Under the pieces are notes generated by a model, which saw nothing but the letters and a program-made list of their open reading frames with translations, had not been told where the DNA came from and did no database searches. Positions 1 through 8,974 of a stretch of DNA of 60,051 bases are shown here, piece after piece. Within the stretch, counting starts at the first letter, position 1; each line of letters starts with the position of its first letter. Source of the DNA: Halothiobacillus sp. (lineage in GTDB: Bacteria > Pseudomonadota > Gammaproteobacteria > JAAZVP01); the NCBI GenBank assembly GCA_018623495.1, contig JAAZVP010000008.1, forward strand, positions 1 to 60,051, given 5' to 3'. The translations under genes and the position numbers were made by a program.

Positions 1-156
1 GTCGACGTCCTCGACGCCCAGCGCGCCCAGCTCGAGGCCCGCCGCGACCTGGCCGTCGCCCGCTACAACTACCTCCTCAACGGCCTGCGACTGAAAAAGG
101 CCGCCGGCTCGCTGGCCAAGGAGGACCTGATGGGCATCAACCAACTGCTCGACTGA
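1..156 (+). CDS. tolC: TolC-family outer-membrane efflux protein, C-terminal end only
   Basis: Only the last 51 codons are in the window; the 5' part lies to the left. The visible tail (VDVLDAQRAQLEARRDLAVA, then RYNYLLNGLRLKKAAGSL) matches the end of TolC-type trimeric outer-membrane channels, where a DAQR..L..A..D...ARY.YL helix is followed by L.LK.AAG.L. TolC proteins form the exit duct of type I secretion and RND efflux systems. The next gene starts 17 bases downstream on the same strand. Family is confident from the tail; the particular transport system served cannot be known from this fragment. Confidence 0.85.
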   Translation, partial: VDVLDAQRAQLEARRDLAVARYNYLLNGLRLKKAAGSLAKEDLMGINQLLD

Positions 157-173
157 ACCGGGAGCCCGGGCCC

Positions 174-725
174 ATGCTCAACGACGCCGGCGACTCGGTC
201 CTGCTGGTCATCGACATCCAGGACCGCCTGGCCGCGGCCATGGAGGCGGACGACCGGGAACGCGTGGTGGCCGCCGGCCGGCGGCTGGCACACACCGCCG
301 GCCTGCTGGACGTGCCGGTGATCGCCAGCCGCCAGTATCCGCGGGGCCTGGGGGAAATGGACGCCACGCTGGCCGCCGAGCTGCCCGCGGCGACCGGGGT
401 CTTCGACAAGACCTGCTTCTCCTGCTGCGCCCAGCCCGACCTGCGGGCCCGCCTGGAGGCCACCGGCCGCCGGCAGGTGGTGGTCTGCGGCATGGAGACC
501 CACGTCTGCGTCCTGCAGACCGCCCTGGAGCTCGCCGCCGCCGGCTTCGCCCCTTTCGTGCCCGCCGACGCCACCTGCTCGCGCAGCGCCGACCACCACG
601 CCAATGCCCTGGACCGCCTGCGCCAGGCCGGGGTGGTGGTCAGCAACAGCGAATCGGTGCTCTTCGAGTGGCTGCGGGATGCCTCCCACGCGCAGTTCAA
701 GACGGTGTCGAAGCTGGTTCGCTGA
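174..725 (+). CDS. Isochorismatase-family cysteine hydrolase
   Basis: 183 residues, typical for the isochorismatase-like (nicotinamidase/YcaC) fold. The N-terminal strand VLLVIDIQDRL carries the catalytic Asp. VVVCGMETHVCVLQTALEL near residues 102-120 holds the nucleophilic Cys region (the family GxxTxxCV pattern, here GMETHVCV). A Lys in DKTCFS is a candidate third catalytic residue. YcaC-like and hydrolase-2-like members act on small amides, but the substrate cannot be told from sequence. The ATG has a GGAG about 10 bases upstream. It sits between a tolC-like gene and an lpxL-like gene, which start 17 and 5 bases from its ends, so co-transcription is likely. Confidence 0.85.
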   Translation: MLNDAGDSVLLVIDIQDRLAAAMEADDRERVVAAGRRLAHTAGLLDVPVIASRQYPRGLGEMDATLAAELPAATGVFDKTCFSCCAQPDLRARLEATGRRQVVVCGMETHVCVLQTALELAAAGFAPFVPADATCSRSADHHANALDRLRQAGVVVSNSESVLFEWLRDASHAQFKTVSKLVR

Positions 726-729
726 TCCC

Positions 730-1632
730 GTGCCCCAACCCGCTCACCGACGCTTTCTCCATCCCCGCCACTGGCCCACCTGGCTGGGCCTGGGCCTGCT
801 GTGGCTGGCCCGCAACCGCGGCCCCCGCGGCCGGCGGCGCATCGGCCGCCACCTGGGCGCGCTGGTGCGGGTGCTGCTCCCCGCTCGCCGGCGCGTGGTG
901 GCCACCAACCTGGCGCTGGCCTTCCCGGAGAAAGACCCCGCCGAGCGCAAGGCGCTGATGCACGCCAACTACCGCGAGACCGGCACCGCCCTGCTGGAGG
1001 GGGCCACTGCCTGGTGGGGGCGGGACGCGGCGATCGGCGCGGTCCGCTTCGAGGGCTGGGAGCACGTGGAACGGGCGGCGGCCACCGGCCGCGGCATCCT
1101 GCTGATCGGCAGCCACTTCGTGGCCCTGGAGATGAGCGGGCGGATCTTCGCCCGGCGCATGCCCACCAGCGTGGTCTACAAGCCGGCCCGCAACCGGCTG
1201 TTCGACGCGGTCATGTACCGGGCCCGGGCACGGCGGTTCGCCAACGTCATCCGCAACACCGACCTGCGCACGCTGGTCCGCGAACTCAAGGCCGGGCGCG
1301 TGGTCTGGTACGCCCCCGACCAGGACATGGGCCGGCGCCAGTCGGTCTTCGCGCCCTTCATGGGCGTGCCCGCCGCCACCCTGACCACCACCACCCGCAT
1401 CCTGCGCATGACCGGTGCCACGCCGCTGGGCTACTTCCCCGTCCGCGAGCCCGACGGCTACCGCATCGTGATCACCGAGATGCCCGGCATGACCGGCGCG
1501 GACGCGCAGGCGGATGCCGAGGCCATGAACGCCCGGATCAGCGCCATGATCCGCGAGCACCCCGAGCAGTACTTCTGGCTCCACCGGCGCTTCAAGACCC
1601 GGCCGAAGGGCGAGCCGAGGATCTACCGGTGA
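730..1632 (+). CDS. lpxL: Lipid A biosynthesis lauroyl/myristoyl-type acyltransferase (LpxL/HtrB family)
   Basis: 300 residues from a GTG at 730; the frame is open upstream but that part overlaps the preceding gene, and about 300 residues is the usual family size. SHFVALEM near residue 120 is the HX4(D/E) catalytic motif of late lipid A acyltransferases, followed by VYKPARNRLFD and WYAPDQDMG, both typical of LpxL/LpxM/LpxP. A hydrophobic N-terminal stretch would anchor it to the inner membrane. These enzymes add a secondary acyl chain to Kdo2-lipid IVA, which fits the Kdo transferase gene converging on it. Whether it is LpxL- or LpxM-like is not resolved. Confidence 0.88.
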   Translation: MPQPAHRRFLHPRHWPTWLGLGLLWLARNRGPRGRRRIGRHLGALVRVLLPARRRVVATNLALAFPEKDPAERKALMHANYRETGTALLEGATAWWGRDAAIGAVRFEGWEHVERAAATGRGILLIGSHFVALEMSGRIFARRMPTSVVYKPARNRLFDAVMYRARARRFANVIRNTDLRTLVRELKAGRVVWYAPDQDMGRRQSVFAPFMGVPAATLTTTTRILRMTGATPLGYFPVREPDGYRIVITEMPGMTGADAQADAEAMNARISAMIREHPEQYFWLHRRFKTRPKGEPRIYR

Positions 1633-1741
1633 GCCGGTGAGCCGGTGAGCCGCGAGCATGGGCCCGGTTCGGGTGCCGTCAAGCCAGAGGGCGGGCCCTC
1701 CCCTGCAGCGCGCCTGCAAGCCCCGAGCGGGCGTGCGGGAA

Positions 1742-3007
1742 TCATTCCCCGAGCTCGCGGCCGATGCGTTCCAGCAGCCGCTCCAGCGTCCCCCGGTTGG
1801 CCTCCACCACCCCACGGGCCCTTGCCCCGGCATCGTGACGCGCGGCCGCGTCGTCGAACCAGTCCCCCAGGGCCGCGGCCAGCCCTCCCGCGTCGGCCAC
1901 CTCCCGGGCCCCGCCCGCGGCCATCAGCGCGGGGTAGACGCCGGCGAAGTTGAACCAGTGCGGCCCGGTGAGCACCGGCAGCCCCAGGGCGGCGGGCTCG
2001 AGCGGGTTGTGCCCGCCCACCGCCACCAGGCTGCCGCCGACGAAGGCGCAGTCGGCGGCGGCGAACAGCCGGGGCAGCTCGCCCATGGTGTCTCCCAGAT
2101 AGACCGGGTCGCCCGCCGCCGGCCAGGCGTCCCGGCTGCGCCGCGGCGGCGGCCAGCCGGCCTCGGCACAGCGGTCGGCCACGGCGTCGAAGCGCTCCGG
2201 GTGGCGCGGCACCAGCACCAGCAGGGCATCGGGATGGGCAACCCGCAGGCGACGGTGGGCGGCCAGCACGACCTCGTCCTCTCCAGAGTGGGTGCTCGCC
2301 GCCACCCAGACCGGGCGCCCGTCCCCCAGCCGCTGTCGCAGCCGGGCACCCTCGGCCACCGCCTCGGCCGGCACCTCGAGATCGAACTTGATGTTGCCCA
2401 CCGCGGCCACCCGCCCGGGCGGCGCGCCCAGGTCCACGAAACGCTCGGCATCGGCGCCCTCGCGGGCGGCGATGCCGTCCACGCAGCCGAGCACCTCCCG
2501 GGTGAGCGGCCCCAGGCGGGCATAACCGCGCGCCGAGCGCGCCGACAGCCGGGCGTTGAGCAGCAGCAGCGGGATGCCGCGGCGCCGGCAGCCGTGGAAG
2601 AGATTGGGCCAGAGCTCGGTTTCCATCACCAGCGCCAGGCGGGGCCGGGCTCGGTCGAGAAAGCGGCGCACGGCACCCGGCCAGTCGAAGGGCAGGTAGA
2701 CGTGCTCCACGGCTTCGCCGAAGCGCCGGCGCAGCTCGTCGGAGCCGGTGGGGGTGGTAGTGGTCACCAGCAACCGGTGAGCCGGGTAGTCCTCCAGCAG
2801 CCGCCGGATCAGCGGGGCCGCGGCCACCACCTCGCCCACCGAGACCGCGTGCAGCCAGATCCGCGGCGCGTCGACGAACGCCGGCCCCAGTCCCAGCCGC
2901 TCGCCCCAGCGACGGCGGTAGGCGGGGTTGGCCCGACCGCGCCAGGCCAGGCGCAAGAACACCAGCGGGGCGAGCAGGTAGAGGATCAGGGTATAGAGGC
3001 CGCGCAC
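1742..3007 (-). CDS. waaA: 3-deoxy-D-manno-octulosonic acid (Kdo) transferase
   Basis: 421 residues, normal for WaaA/KdtA. It opens with a membrane anchor (LYTLILYLLAPLVF) and has the GT30 features RRRWGERLG, IWLHAVSVGEVVAA, LLVTTTTPTG and, in the C-terminal half, GGSLVAVGGHNPLEPAALG. It transfers Kdo from CMP-Kdo to lipid IVA on the inner face of the inner membrane. The start is a GTG one base after the hldE stop, so it is the last gene of the leftward LPS operon and is probably translationally coupled to hldE. It converges on the lpxL-like gene across 109 bases with no clear intrinsic terminator. Confidence 0.95.
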   Translation of the reverse strand: MRGLYTLILYLLAPLVFLRLAWRGRANPAYRRRWGERLGLGPAFVDAPRIWLHAVSVGEVVAAAPLIRRLLEDYPAHRLLVTTTTPTGSDELRRRFGEAVEHVYLPFDWPGAVRRFLDRARPRLALVMETELWPNLFHGCRRRGIPLLLLNARLSARSARGYARLGPLTREVLGCVDGIAAREGADAERFVDLGAPPGRVAAVGNIKFDLEVPAEAVAEGARLRQRLGDGRPVWVAASTHSGEDEVVLAAHRRLRVAHPDALLVLVPRHPERFDAVADRCAEAGWPPPRRSRDAWPAAGDPVYLGDTMGELPRLFAAADCAFVGGSLVAVGGHNPLEPAALGLPVLTGPHWFNFAGVYPALMAAGGAREVADAGGLAAALGDWFDDAAARHDAGARARGVVEANRGTLERLLERIGRELGE

Positions 3008-3008
3008 C

Positions 3009-4436
3009 TCAGCCCTCGGCGCCCTGGATCCGCTGGATCATCGAGGTGGTGGAGAAACCCTCGCGAAAGCCCAGGATCACCACCTCGCCGCCGGCGGCGC
3101 GCACGCAGTCCCCGCCGGCCACGTCCCCGGGGGCGTAGTCGCCGCCCTTGACCAGCAGGTCGGGCCCCAGGCGACAGATGAGTTCGCGCGGGGTGTCCTC
3201 GGCGAAGGGCACGACCCAGTCCACCGACCGCAACCCGGCGAGCACGGCCATGCGCTGCTCGAGGGGATTCACCGGCCGCTCCGGGCCCTTGAGCCGGGCC
3301 ACCGAGGCGTCGTCGTTGACCGCCACCACCAGCCGGTCGCCCAGCCGCGCGGCCTCCTCGAGGTAGGCCACGTGGCCGGGATGGAGGATGTCGAAGCAGC
3401 CGTTGGTCATCACCACCCGCTCGCCCCGCCGGCGGGCCTCGGCCAGCAGGACCTCCAGCCGGCCGGGCTCCACGACGCCGTGCTCGCCCGCCGGGCCGGC
3501 GACGGCCTCGCCCAGCTCGGCGGCGGAGACGCTGGCGGTGCCCAGCTTGCCCACCACCAGCCCGGCGGCCAGGTTGGCCAGCATCGCCGCCCGCTCGGGC
3601 GTCTCCCCGGCACCCATGGCCGCGGCCAGGACCGCCACCACGGTATCCCCGGCCCCGGTCACGTCGAATACCTCGCGGGCGCGGGCCGCGAGGTGCAGCG
3701 GCTCGACGCCGGCAACCACCAGGCTCATGCCCGCCTCGCTGCGGGTGACCAGCAGCCCCCCGATCCCGGTCTCGGCCAGCAGGGCCCGGCCGCGCTCGGT
3801 CAGCTCGGCCTCGTCGGCGAAGGCCCCGGCGGCCTGCTCGAACTCGGCGCGGTTGGGGGTGACCAGGGTGGCCCCCGCGTAGGCGCCGAGATCGGCGCGC
3901 TTGGGATCGACGATCACCGGCCGGCCCCGCTCGCGGGCGGCGCGGATGAAGGGTCGCGGGTCGGCGAGCGCGCCCTTGGCGTAGTCGGAGAGCACCACCA
4001 CGTCGCAGTCGGCCAGGGCGGCCTCGAAGGCCGCGAACAACCGGGCCCGGGCGGCCGCCGGCAGGGGCTGCTCGAAGTCCAGGCGGATGAGTTGCTGGTG
4101 ACGGGAGAGGACCCGCAGCTTGGTGATCGTGGGCCAGTCCTCCACCGGCACCAGCGCGGCGCGGCAACCCTCGGCCTCCAGCCGGCCGGCCAGCAGGTGC
4201 CCGGCCTCGTCCTCGCCCACCGGGCCGACCACGGTGGCCGCACCGGCCAGGGCGGCGACGTTGACGCCCACGTTGCCGGCCCCGCCCACGCGCTCCTCGG
4301 CCTCTCCCACCCGCACGACGGGCACCGGCGCCTCCGGGGAGATGCGCCCGGTGTCGCCGTGCCAGTAGCGATCGAGCATCACGTCGCCCACCACCAGGAC
4401 GCGCACGTCAGCGAAATCGGGAAGGCTCAGGGTCAT
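3009..4436 (-). CDS. hldE: Bifunctional D-glycero-beta-D-manno-heptose-7-phosphate kinase / heptose-1-phosphate adenylyltransferase
   Basis: 475 residues, the full length of HldE (RfaE). The N-terminal ribokinase-like domain (about 1-320) has VLVVGDVMLDRYWHG, RISPEAPVPV and the anion-hole motif DVTGAGDTVVA. The C-terminal nucleotidyltransferase domain has TNGCFDILHPGHVAYLEEA and the closing segment near EGFSTTSMIQRIQ. It makes ADP-D-glycero-beta-D-manno-heptose for the inner core, the donor for the heptosyltransferase encoded three genes away at 5567-6616. It lies between a GT4 gene (42 bases upstream) and waaA (1 base downstream). Confidence 0.97.
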   Translation of the reverse strand: MTLSLPDFADVRVLVVGDVMLDRYWHGDTGRISPEAPVPVVRVGEAEERVGGAGNVGVNVAALAGAATVVGPVGEDEAGHLLAGRLEAEGCRAALVPVEDWPTITKLRVLSRHQQLIRLDFEQPLPAAARARLFAAFEAALADCDVVVLSDYAKGALADPRPFIRAARERGRPVIVDPKRADLGAYAGATLVTPNRAEFEQAAGAFADEAELTERGRALLAETGIGGLLVTRSEAGMSLVVAGVEPLHLAARAREVFDVTGAGDTVVAVLAAAMGAGETPERAAMLANLAAGLVVGKLGTASVSAAELGEAVAGPAGEHGVVEPGRLEVLLAEARRRGERVVMTNGCFDILHPGHVAYLEEAARLGDRLVVAVNDDASVARLKGPERPVNPLEQRMAVLAGLRSVDWVVPFAEDTPRELICRLGPDLLVKGGDYAPGDVAGGDCVRAAGGEVVILGFREGFSTTSMIQRIQGAEG

Positions 4437-4478
4437 GGCGGAAACGGTCTCCGTGGGACGGTTGATCCGGCGGGACGA

Positions 4479-5570
4479 TCAGCGCCCCGCCTCGAGCACC
4501 TCGCGGTAGACCGCGAGATTGCCGATCACCATGGTATCAATCGAGAAGGCCTCGCGGATGCGCTCGCGCCCCCGCCGACCCATGGCGAGGCGGCCGGGCT
4601 CGTCCGCCAGCAGCCGTGCCACCGCCGCCTCCAGGCCGGCCACGTCTCCCGGGGCCACCAGCAGCCCGGTCTCGCCGTCGGCCACGGCCTCGGGAATGCC
4701 GCCGGCCCGGCTGGCGACCACCGGCACGCCGGCCGCCTGGGCCTGCAGCAGGGCGATGCCCAGCCCCTCCATGTCCGCCGGGTGGACCAGCAGGTCGAGA
4801 CAGGGGAGAAAGCGGGCCAGGTCCCGGCGAAAGCCGGCGAAGACCACCGCGCCCCCGAGGCCGCGCTCTTCCACCTCGCGGCGCAGCGCCGCCTCGTGGC
4901 CCCCGCGGCCGAAGAAGACCACCCGCAATCCCGGGTGGCGCTCCACCAGGGCGGGCAGCGCGGCCAGCAGGTGCCGGTGGCCCTTGCGCGGGATCAGCTG
5001 GGCGACGACCCCGAGCAGGGGGCCGTCGCCGGCGATGCCCAGCTCGCCCTCCAGCCGGTCCCGGTCGCAGTCGCGGTCGAAGGGGGCGGCGTCCAGGGCA
5101 CTGCGCACGCAGACCACCCGCCCCGGCTCCACCCCCTCGGCCAGCAGCACCTCGCGGATGCCCTCCGAGATGGTGATGACCCGGTCGAAGAGCCGGTACT
5201 TGAGACGGGCCACCCAGGCACGCTCGGGGTTGTCCACCCGCCGGGAGAGCACGCAGGGCACACCCTCGAGGCGCGCGGCGATCCCCCCCAGGATGTCCGC
5301 TCCCCGGCGGCTGTGGACGTGCACCAGCTCCACGCCCTGCGCGCGGATCAACCGGCGCAGCCGCCCCACCAGGGCGAGATCCAGGTCGCCCTTCATGGGC
5401 ATCTCCACCACCCGGGCCCCGGCCCGGCGCCCTTCCTCGGCCACCGCGGCACCCTCGGGGCAGGCGAGCAGGTTGTCCACGTCCCGCTCGGCGAGCCCCT
5501 CGAGCAGCCAGGCCACCTGGCGGGCCCCGCCGTAGAGGTGTCGGCCGGCCTCCACGTGCAGGACCCTCAC
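4479..5570 (-). CDS. GT4-family glycosyltransferase (LPS core type)
   Basis: 363 residues from a GTG at 5570 that overlaps the TGA of the upstream heptosyltransferase gene (GTGA arrangement). The N-terminal Rossmann half starts MRVLHVEAGRHLYGGARQV, a typical acceptor-side motif of GT4 LPS transferases. The C-terminal half has VAQLIPRKGH and the donor-binding EX7E segment EGLGIALLQAQAAGVPVVAS. HSRRGADILGG near residue 95 is also typical of WaaG-like GT4 enzymes. The sugar added is unknown; position next to a heptosyltransferase and hldE suggests a core sugar. The frame stays open far upstream inside the heptosyltransferase gene, but that extension has no family similarity. Confidence 0.88.
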   Translation of the reverse strand: MRVLHVEAGRHLYGGARQVAWLLEGLAERDVDNLLACPEGAAVAEEGRRAGARVVEMPMKGDLDLALVGRLRRLIRAQGVELVHVHSRRGADILGGIAARLEGVPCVLSRRVDNPERAWVARLKYRLFDRVITISEGIREVLLAEGVEPGRVVCVRSALDAAPFDRDCDRDRLEGELGIAGDGPLLGVVAQLIPRKGHRHLLAALPALVERHPGLRVVFFGRGGHEAALRREVEERGLGGAVVFAGFRRDLARFLPCLDLLVHPADMEGLGIALLQAQAAGVPVVASRAGGIPEAVADGETGLLVAPGDVAGLEAAVARLLADEPGRLAMGRRGRERIREAFSIDTMVIGNLAVYREVLEAGR

Positions 5571-6616
5571 GGACCCGCCTCCAGCAGGGGCCGGGCGGTG
5601 GCCATCACCTCGTCGGGGGTGATCCCGCGCATGCAGGTGAAGGCCCCGCCGCAGGTGGGATTGCGCCGGCAGGGCGCGCAGTCGAGGTCGTGGTAGATGA
5701 CCCGCCCCGTCGCGGTGGCGGTGTCGAGGTACGGGCGGGTGGAGCCGAACAGGCAGACCGTGGGCCGCCCGAAGGCGTGGCCCATGTGGGTGAGGCCGGT
5801 GTCCACCCCCACCACCAGCCGGGCGTCGCGGATGATGGCCGCCGCCTCCTGCAGGCCGGTCTCGCCCACCAGGTCCACCACCCCGTCGACGGCCAGCGGC
5901 CGGGCTGCCTCGCGGTCGCCGGGACCACCGAGCATCACCACCGCCAGCCCCAGCTCCTCGCGGATCCGCTCCACCAGGCCCGCCCAGTGGTCGTTGAACC
6001 AGTGCTTCTGCGGCCGGGTGGTGAAGGGACAGACGACGGCGTAGCGGCGATCCGGGCAGTGCCGCTCCAGCAACCGCCCGGCGGCGGCCTCCGCGGCCGC
6101 ACCGATCCCCACCTGCATCCGGAAGTCGTCGACGGGCAGGCCCAGCGCGCCGGCCAGGTGCAGGTACTCCGAGCCGATGCGCTCGGGCGACCCGCCGAGG
6201 GGAACCACCCGCGTCATCAGCCAGCCGCTGCCCTCGCGCGAGCCCAAGCCGACCCGCTCCGGGGCCCCGGAGAGCCGTGCCAGCCCGCCGCTCTTCAACA
6301 GCCCCTGGAGGTCGATGGCCAGGTCGAAGTCCCGTTGCCGGAGCTCGCGGCGCAGCGCGCGAAACCGCCCCCAGAGCCCGCCGAAACGGCGCCGCTTCCA
6401 GAGCGCGCGCCACTCCCCCTTCGGCCAGGTGATCACCTCGTCCAGCTCCGGGTGATCGGCCAGCAGCGCCCGTGACTCGGGCTGCACCAGCCAGGCGATG
6501 TGGGCCCGGGGATAGCGCCGGCGCAGGGCGTGGACCAGGGGCGAGGCCATCACGATGTCGCCGATGGCCGACAGGCGGATGACCAGGATGCGGCGGGGAT
6601 CAGAGGGCATAGCCAT
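5567..6616 (-). CDS. GT9-family ADP-heptose:LPS heptosyltransferase
   Basis: 349 residues, close to WaaC/WaaF/RfaF. The start RRILVIRLSAIGDIVMASPLVHALRR is the classic GT9 N-terminus (first 20 residues from the RRIL). DLAIDLQGLLKSGGLARLS follows, and the C-terminal half has VVGVDTGLTHMGHAFGRPTVCLFG, the conserved donor-site D.G..H...A...P...LFG pattern. CAPCRRNPTCGGAFTCM near the end matches the Cys-rich tail often seen in WaaC-like members. It adds heptose from ADP-heptose to the inner core. It overlaps the sulfotransferase gene upstream by 17 bases and the GT4 gene downstream by 4. Heptosyltransferase I versus II is not decided. Confidence 0.92.
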   Translation of the reverse strand: MAMPSDPRRILVIRLSAIGDIVMASPLVHALRRRYPRAHIAWLVQPESRALLADHPELDEVITWPKGEWRALWKRRRFGGLWGRFRALRRELRQRDFDLAIDLQGLLKSGGLARLSGAPERVGLGSREGSGWLMTRVVPLGGSPERIGSEYLHLAGALGLPVDDFRMQVGIGAAAEAAAGRLLERHCPDRRYAVVCPFTTRPQKHWFNDHWAGLVERIREELGLAVVMLGGPGDREAARPLAVDGVVDLVGETGLQEAAAIIRDARLVVGVDTGLTHMGHAFGRPTVCLFGSTRPYLDTATATGRVIYHDLDCAPCRRNPTCGGAFTCMRGITPDEVMATARPLLEAGP

Positions 6617-7538
6617 GGGCCTCCAGTGCCAGCCCGGTGCGCCGGGCCAGCCATCGGTTGGACTCGGCGTAACGCGCGCGGATCAGGGCCACGTTCTGCC
6701 GGCCCAGCAGGCGCTGCGGTGCCACCGGGGCGCCCAGGCCGGGCAGCCGGTCGAGCCGTTCCAGCAGGCTGCCACGCAGCTTGTAGAGGAGCGGCAGGTG
6801 CAGCCAGCAACGCTTGTAGAGCAGGTCGCGGTAGGTGAAGTGGTTGAGCAGCCGCGCCAGCGGCAGCACGCCCCGGCCGTAGGGCGGGTTGGGGCGCGTG
6901 TCGCCCAGCCCGTCGAGGTCCACGTCGAGCTCCAGGCGGCGAACGTAGTCCTCCAGGAAGGCCCGGTTGTCGCGCCGAAAATCCTCGTAGGCGAAGACCT
7001 GCACCCGCTCGCGGCCGAACAGCGTGTCGTAGTGGTCCACCAGGGCGGCATAGTCGAAGTGGGCGAAGTCGAACAGCGCCGCCTTGGCCGGCTGGAAGCC
7101 CGACTCGGGCAGGTAGCGCCCGGGGTGCAGGTAGCGGTTCACACCGTGGGTGCCGCCCTCCTTGACGTACTGCTTGTAGGCCGAGGCGATCATGTCCACC
7201 TGTTCGCGCACGAAGATCACCACCTGCGCCTCGGGCAGCACGGTCGCGATCCTGCGGGCGATCTCGCGGGTGAAGCAGCCGTAGAGCCCGCCGGTGTGGA
7301 TGTTGCCGCTGAGCTCCTCCTCGCAGAGGATCACCCGGCGCCGCCGATCCAGCCCCAGGGCCTCGCGGGCGCGCTCGGGATCGAAGTGCAGTCCGCTGTC
7401 GGCGAGAAAGGCCTGCCGGGCCCGTTTGCGGTGGAGGTACTCGGCATTGGTCACCGCGGGATAACAGACCTTCTGGAACCAGTTGGTGGCGGTCTTGTGA
7501 TAGCCGATGTGGACGATGCTGGGGAGCCTAGGCGCCAT
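6600..7538 (-). CDS. Sulfotransferase-family protein
   Basis: 312 residues from an ATG at 7538. IVHIGYHKTATNWFQKVCYP at residues 7-26 is a 5'-phosphosulfate-binding loop of PAPS-dependent sulfotransferases (H.G..KT.T). VVIFVREQVDMIASAYKQYV is the matching 3'-phosphate-binding segment (R....AS.Y). A CEEELSG segment between them is also common in this class. It overlaps the O-antigen ligase gene upstream by 11 bases and the heptosyltransferase downstream by 17, so it belongs to the leftward LPS operon. A glycan acceptor in the LPS is inferred from context; the family also contains tyrosine and small-molecule sulfotransferases. Confidence 0.8.
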   Translation of the reverse strand: MAPRLPSIVHIGYHKTATNWFQKVCYPAVTNAEYLHRKRARQAFLADSGLHFDPERAREALGLDRRRRVILCEEELSGNIHTGGLYGCFTREIARRIATVLPEAQVVIFVREQVDMIASAYKQYVKEGGTHGVNRYLHPGRYLPESGFQPAKAALFDFAHFDYAALVDHYDTLFGRERVQVFAYEDFRRDNRAFLEDYVRRLELDVDLDGLGDTRPNPPYGRGVLPLARLLNHFTYRDLLYKRCWLHLPLLYKLRGSLLERLDRLPGLGAPVAPQRLLGRQNVALIRARYAESNRWLARRTGLALEAHGYAL

Positions 7539-8850
7539 GCACGGCCTCCCGGCCCGTCGGCCGGTACAACCGGGCCGAGAGGGCCCAGCCACTGAGCATG
7601 GCCAGGACCGCCAGGCCGTGGGCATCGTCATGCCGGACCTGGGCCAGGCTCACGACCAGGAAATAGACGCCGGCGGCCGCGAGAAACAGCGCCGCCCCCG
7701 GGCCGAGGCCCCCTGCCCGACGGGCCCGGCGCGCCGCGGCCACCAGCGCCACCGCCAGCCCCGCGAGCAGCACCAGCCCCACCAGCCCGAGCTCCACCCA
7801 GGCCTGCAGGTAGAGGTTGTGAAAATGCGGCAACGGCGGCAACCCGGGGACCGCCCCGATCAGGGCCCGGGCACTGCCCGGCCCCCATCCCAGCAGCGGG
7901 TGCTCGGCGATCCGCTCGCCGGCCGCCAGCCACATGTGCACGCGGCTGCCGATGCTGGTGACCTCCACGGCCGCGAAGTCCAGCGCCAGCACCTTCTCGA
8001 TCGTGCCCCATTCCTGCGCCAGGCGCTCGGCCACCACGCCGGAGCCGAGATAGGCCGGCACCGCCAGCAGCAGGGCGAGGCCCGCCGCGGCGTGCCACAG
8101 GTGCCGGCGGTCCAGGGCCGCCGCGTGCCGGCGCAGGAGGATCGCGCCGACCACCGGCAGCACCAGCGCCAGACCCAGCCAGGAGGAGCGGGACTGGTTG
8201 AAGACGATCGCCAGCACCAGCAACAGCGAGAGGGCGGCCAGCAGGATCCAGCCGGCCACCCCCAGGACCGGGCGCTCGCGCCAGCGGGCACCGAGGGCCG
8301 GGACCAGGCAGGCCAGCCCGATCAGCGCCAGCGACAGGTACACTCCCGGGCCGTTGTTGCCCAGGCCGAAGGTGGCGCGCTCACCCGCCAGGTAAGCCGC
8401 CAGCCGCCCGGGGGTCAGCCCGCCGAGCACGGCGAGCACCAGCGAGACCAGCGCCAGCCCCAGCATCAGCCCCGCGCGCCGCCGGTCGCCGCCCAGGGCG
8501 ATTGCCACCACCAGCGTGGGCAACCCGCTGAATGCCAGCCACTGCCCGAGTCCGCGATCGGCATTGGCCGCCCACGGGGCCTGGTCGGCCCGGATCGCCG
8601 CCAGCAGGAGATAGACCACGACCAGCAGCGTCAGCCAGGCGAAGGGCTCGCCCCGGAGCCGCTGCCAGGCGGCCGGCCCCTGCAACAGCGCCGCGACCAG
8701 CAGGACCACCAGCGCCGCGTTCACCTCGCCCGTGCCCCGGGTGTAGCCCAGCGCCAGCAAGACCAGCCCGAGCAACCCCAGCAGGGCCGCCAGGCGCTCC
8801 CGGGGCCCCCGGGACTCGCGACCGAAGAGCAGCGCGGGCAGGGGATGCAT
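7528..8850 (-). CDS. O-antigen ligase / polymerase family membrane protein (Wzy_C)
   Basis: 440 residues from an ATG at 8850, with about 11-12 hydrophobic segments. A large periplasmic loop carries LGWGPGSARALIG and FHNLYLQAWVELGLVGLVLL, the Wzy_C signature (H N.YL....E.G..G) shared by WaaL ligases and Wzy polymerases. Ligases join undecaprenol-linked O-antigen to lipid A-core in the periplasm. Context with waaA, hldE and heptosyltransferase favours ligase. No clear ribosome-binding site precedes this ATG; a GTG at 8895 in the same frame would add 15 residues. The gene ends in TAG, which overlaps the following sulfotransferase gene. Confidence 0.85.
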   Translation of the reverse strand: MHPLPALLFGRESRGPRERLAALLGLLGLVLLALGYTRGTGEVNAALVVLLVAALLQGPAAWQRLRGEPFAWLTLLVVVYLLLAAIRADQAPWAANADRGLGQWLAFSGLPTLVVAIALGGDRRRAGLMLGLALVSLVLAVLGGLTPGRLAAYLAGERATFGLGNNGPGVYLSLALIGLACLVPALGARWRERPVLGVAGWILLAALSLLLVLAIVFNQSRSSWLGLALVLPVVGAILLRRHAAALDRRHLWHAAAGLALLLAVPAYLGSGVVAERLAQEWGTIEKVLALDFAAVEVTSIGSRVHMWLAAGERIAEHPLLGWGPGSARALIGAVPGLPPLPHFHNLYLQAWVELGLVGLVLLAGLAVALVAAARRARRAGGLGPGAALFLAAAGVYFLVVSLAQVRHDDAHGLAVLAMLSGWALSARLYRPTGREAVHGA

Positions 8851-8974
8851 TTCGCCGGGCGGGGGCGAGGGGGTTGCAGGATGGTCTTGGTCCACGAGAC
8901 GGCGCACAGGCTCTGGGTTATACTGGTTCGCTTCCGGGCCGCCGGCCCGGTCCATTTCCAACGACGCCAAGCGC
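8851..8974. promoter_or_regulatory. Divergent intergenic region between the two LPS operons
   Basis: These 124 bases separate the leftward ligase-waaA operon from the rightward glycosyltransferase operon, so both promoters should lie here. The only clear AT-rich block is GGTTATACTGG near 8917-8927, which can be read as a -10 element on either strand (TATACT rightward, TATAAC leftward). No convincing -35 box pairs with it at 16-18 bases, so the assignment is weak. Confidence 0.35.
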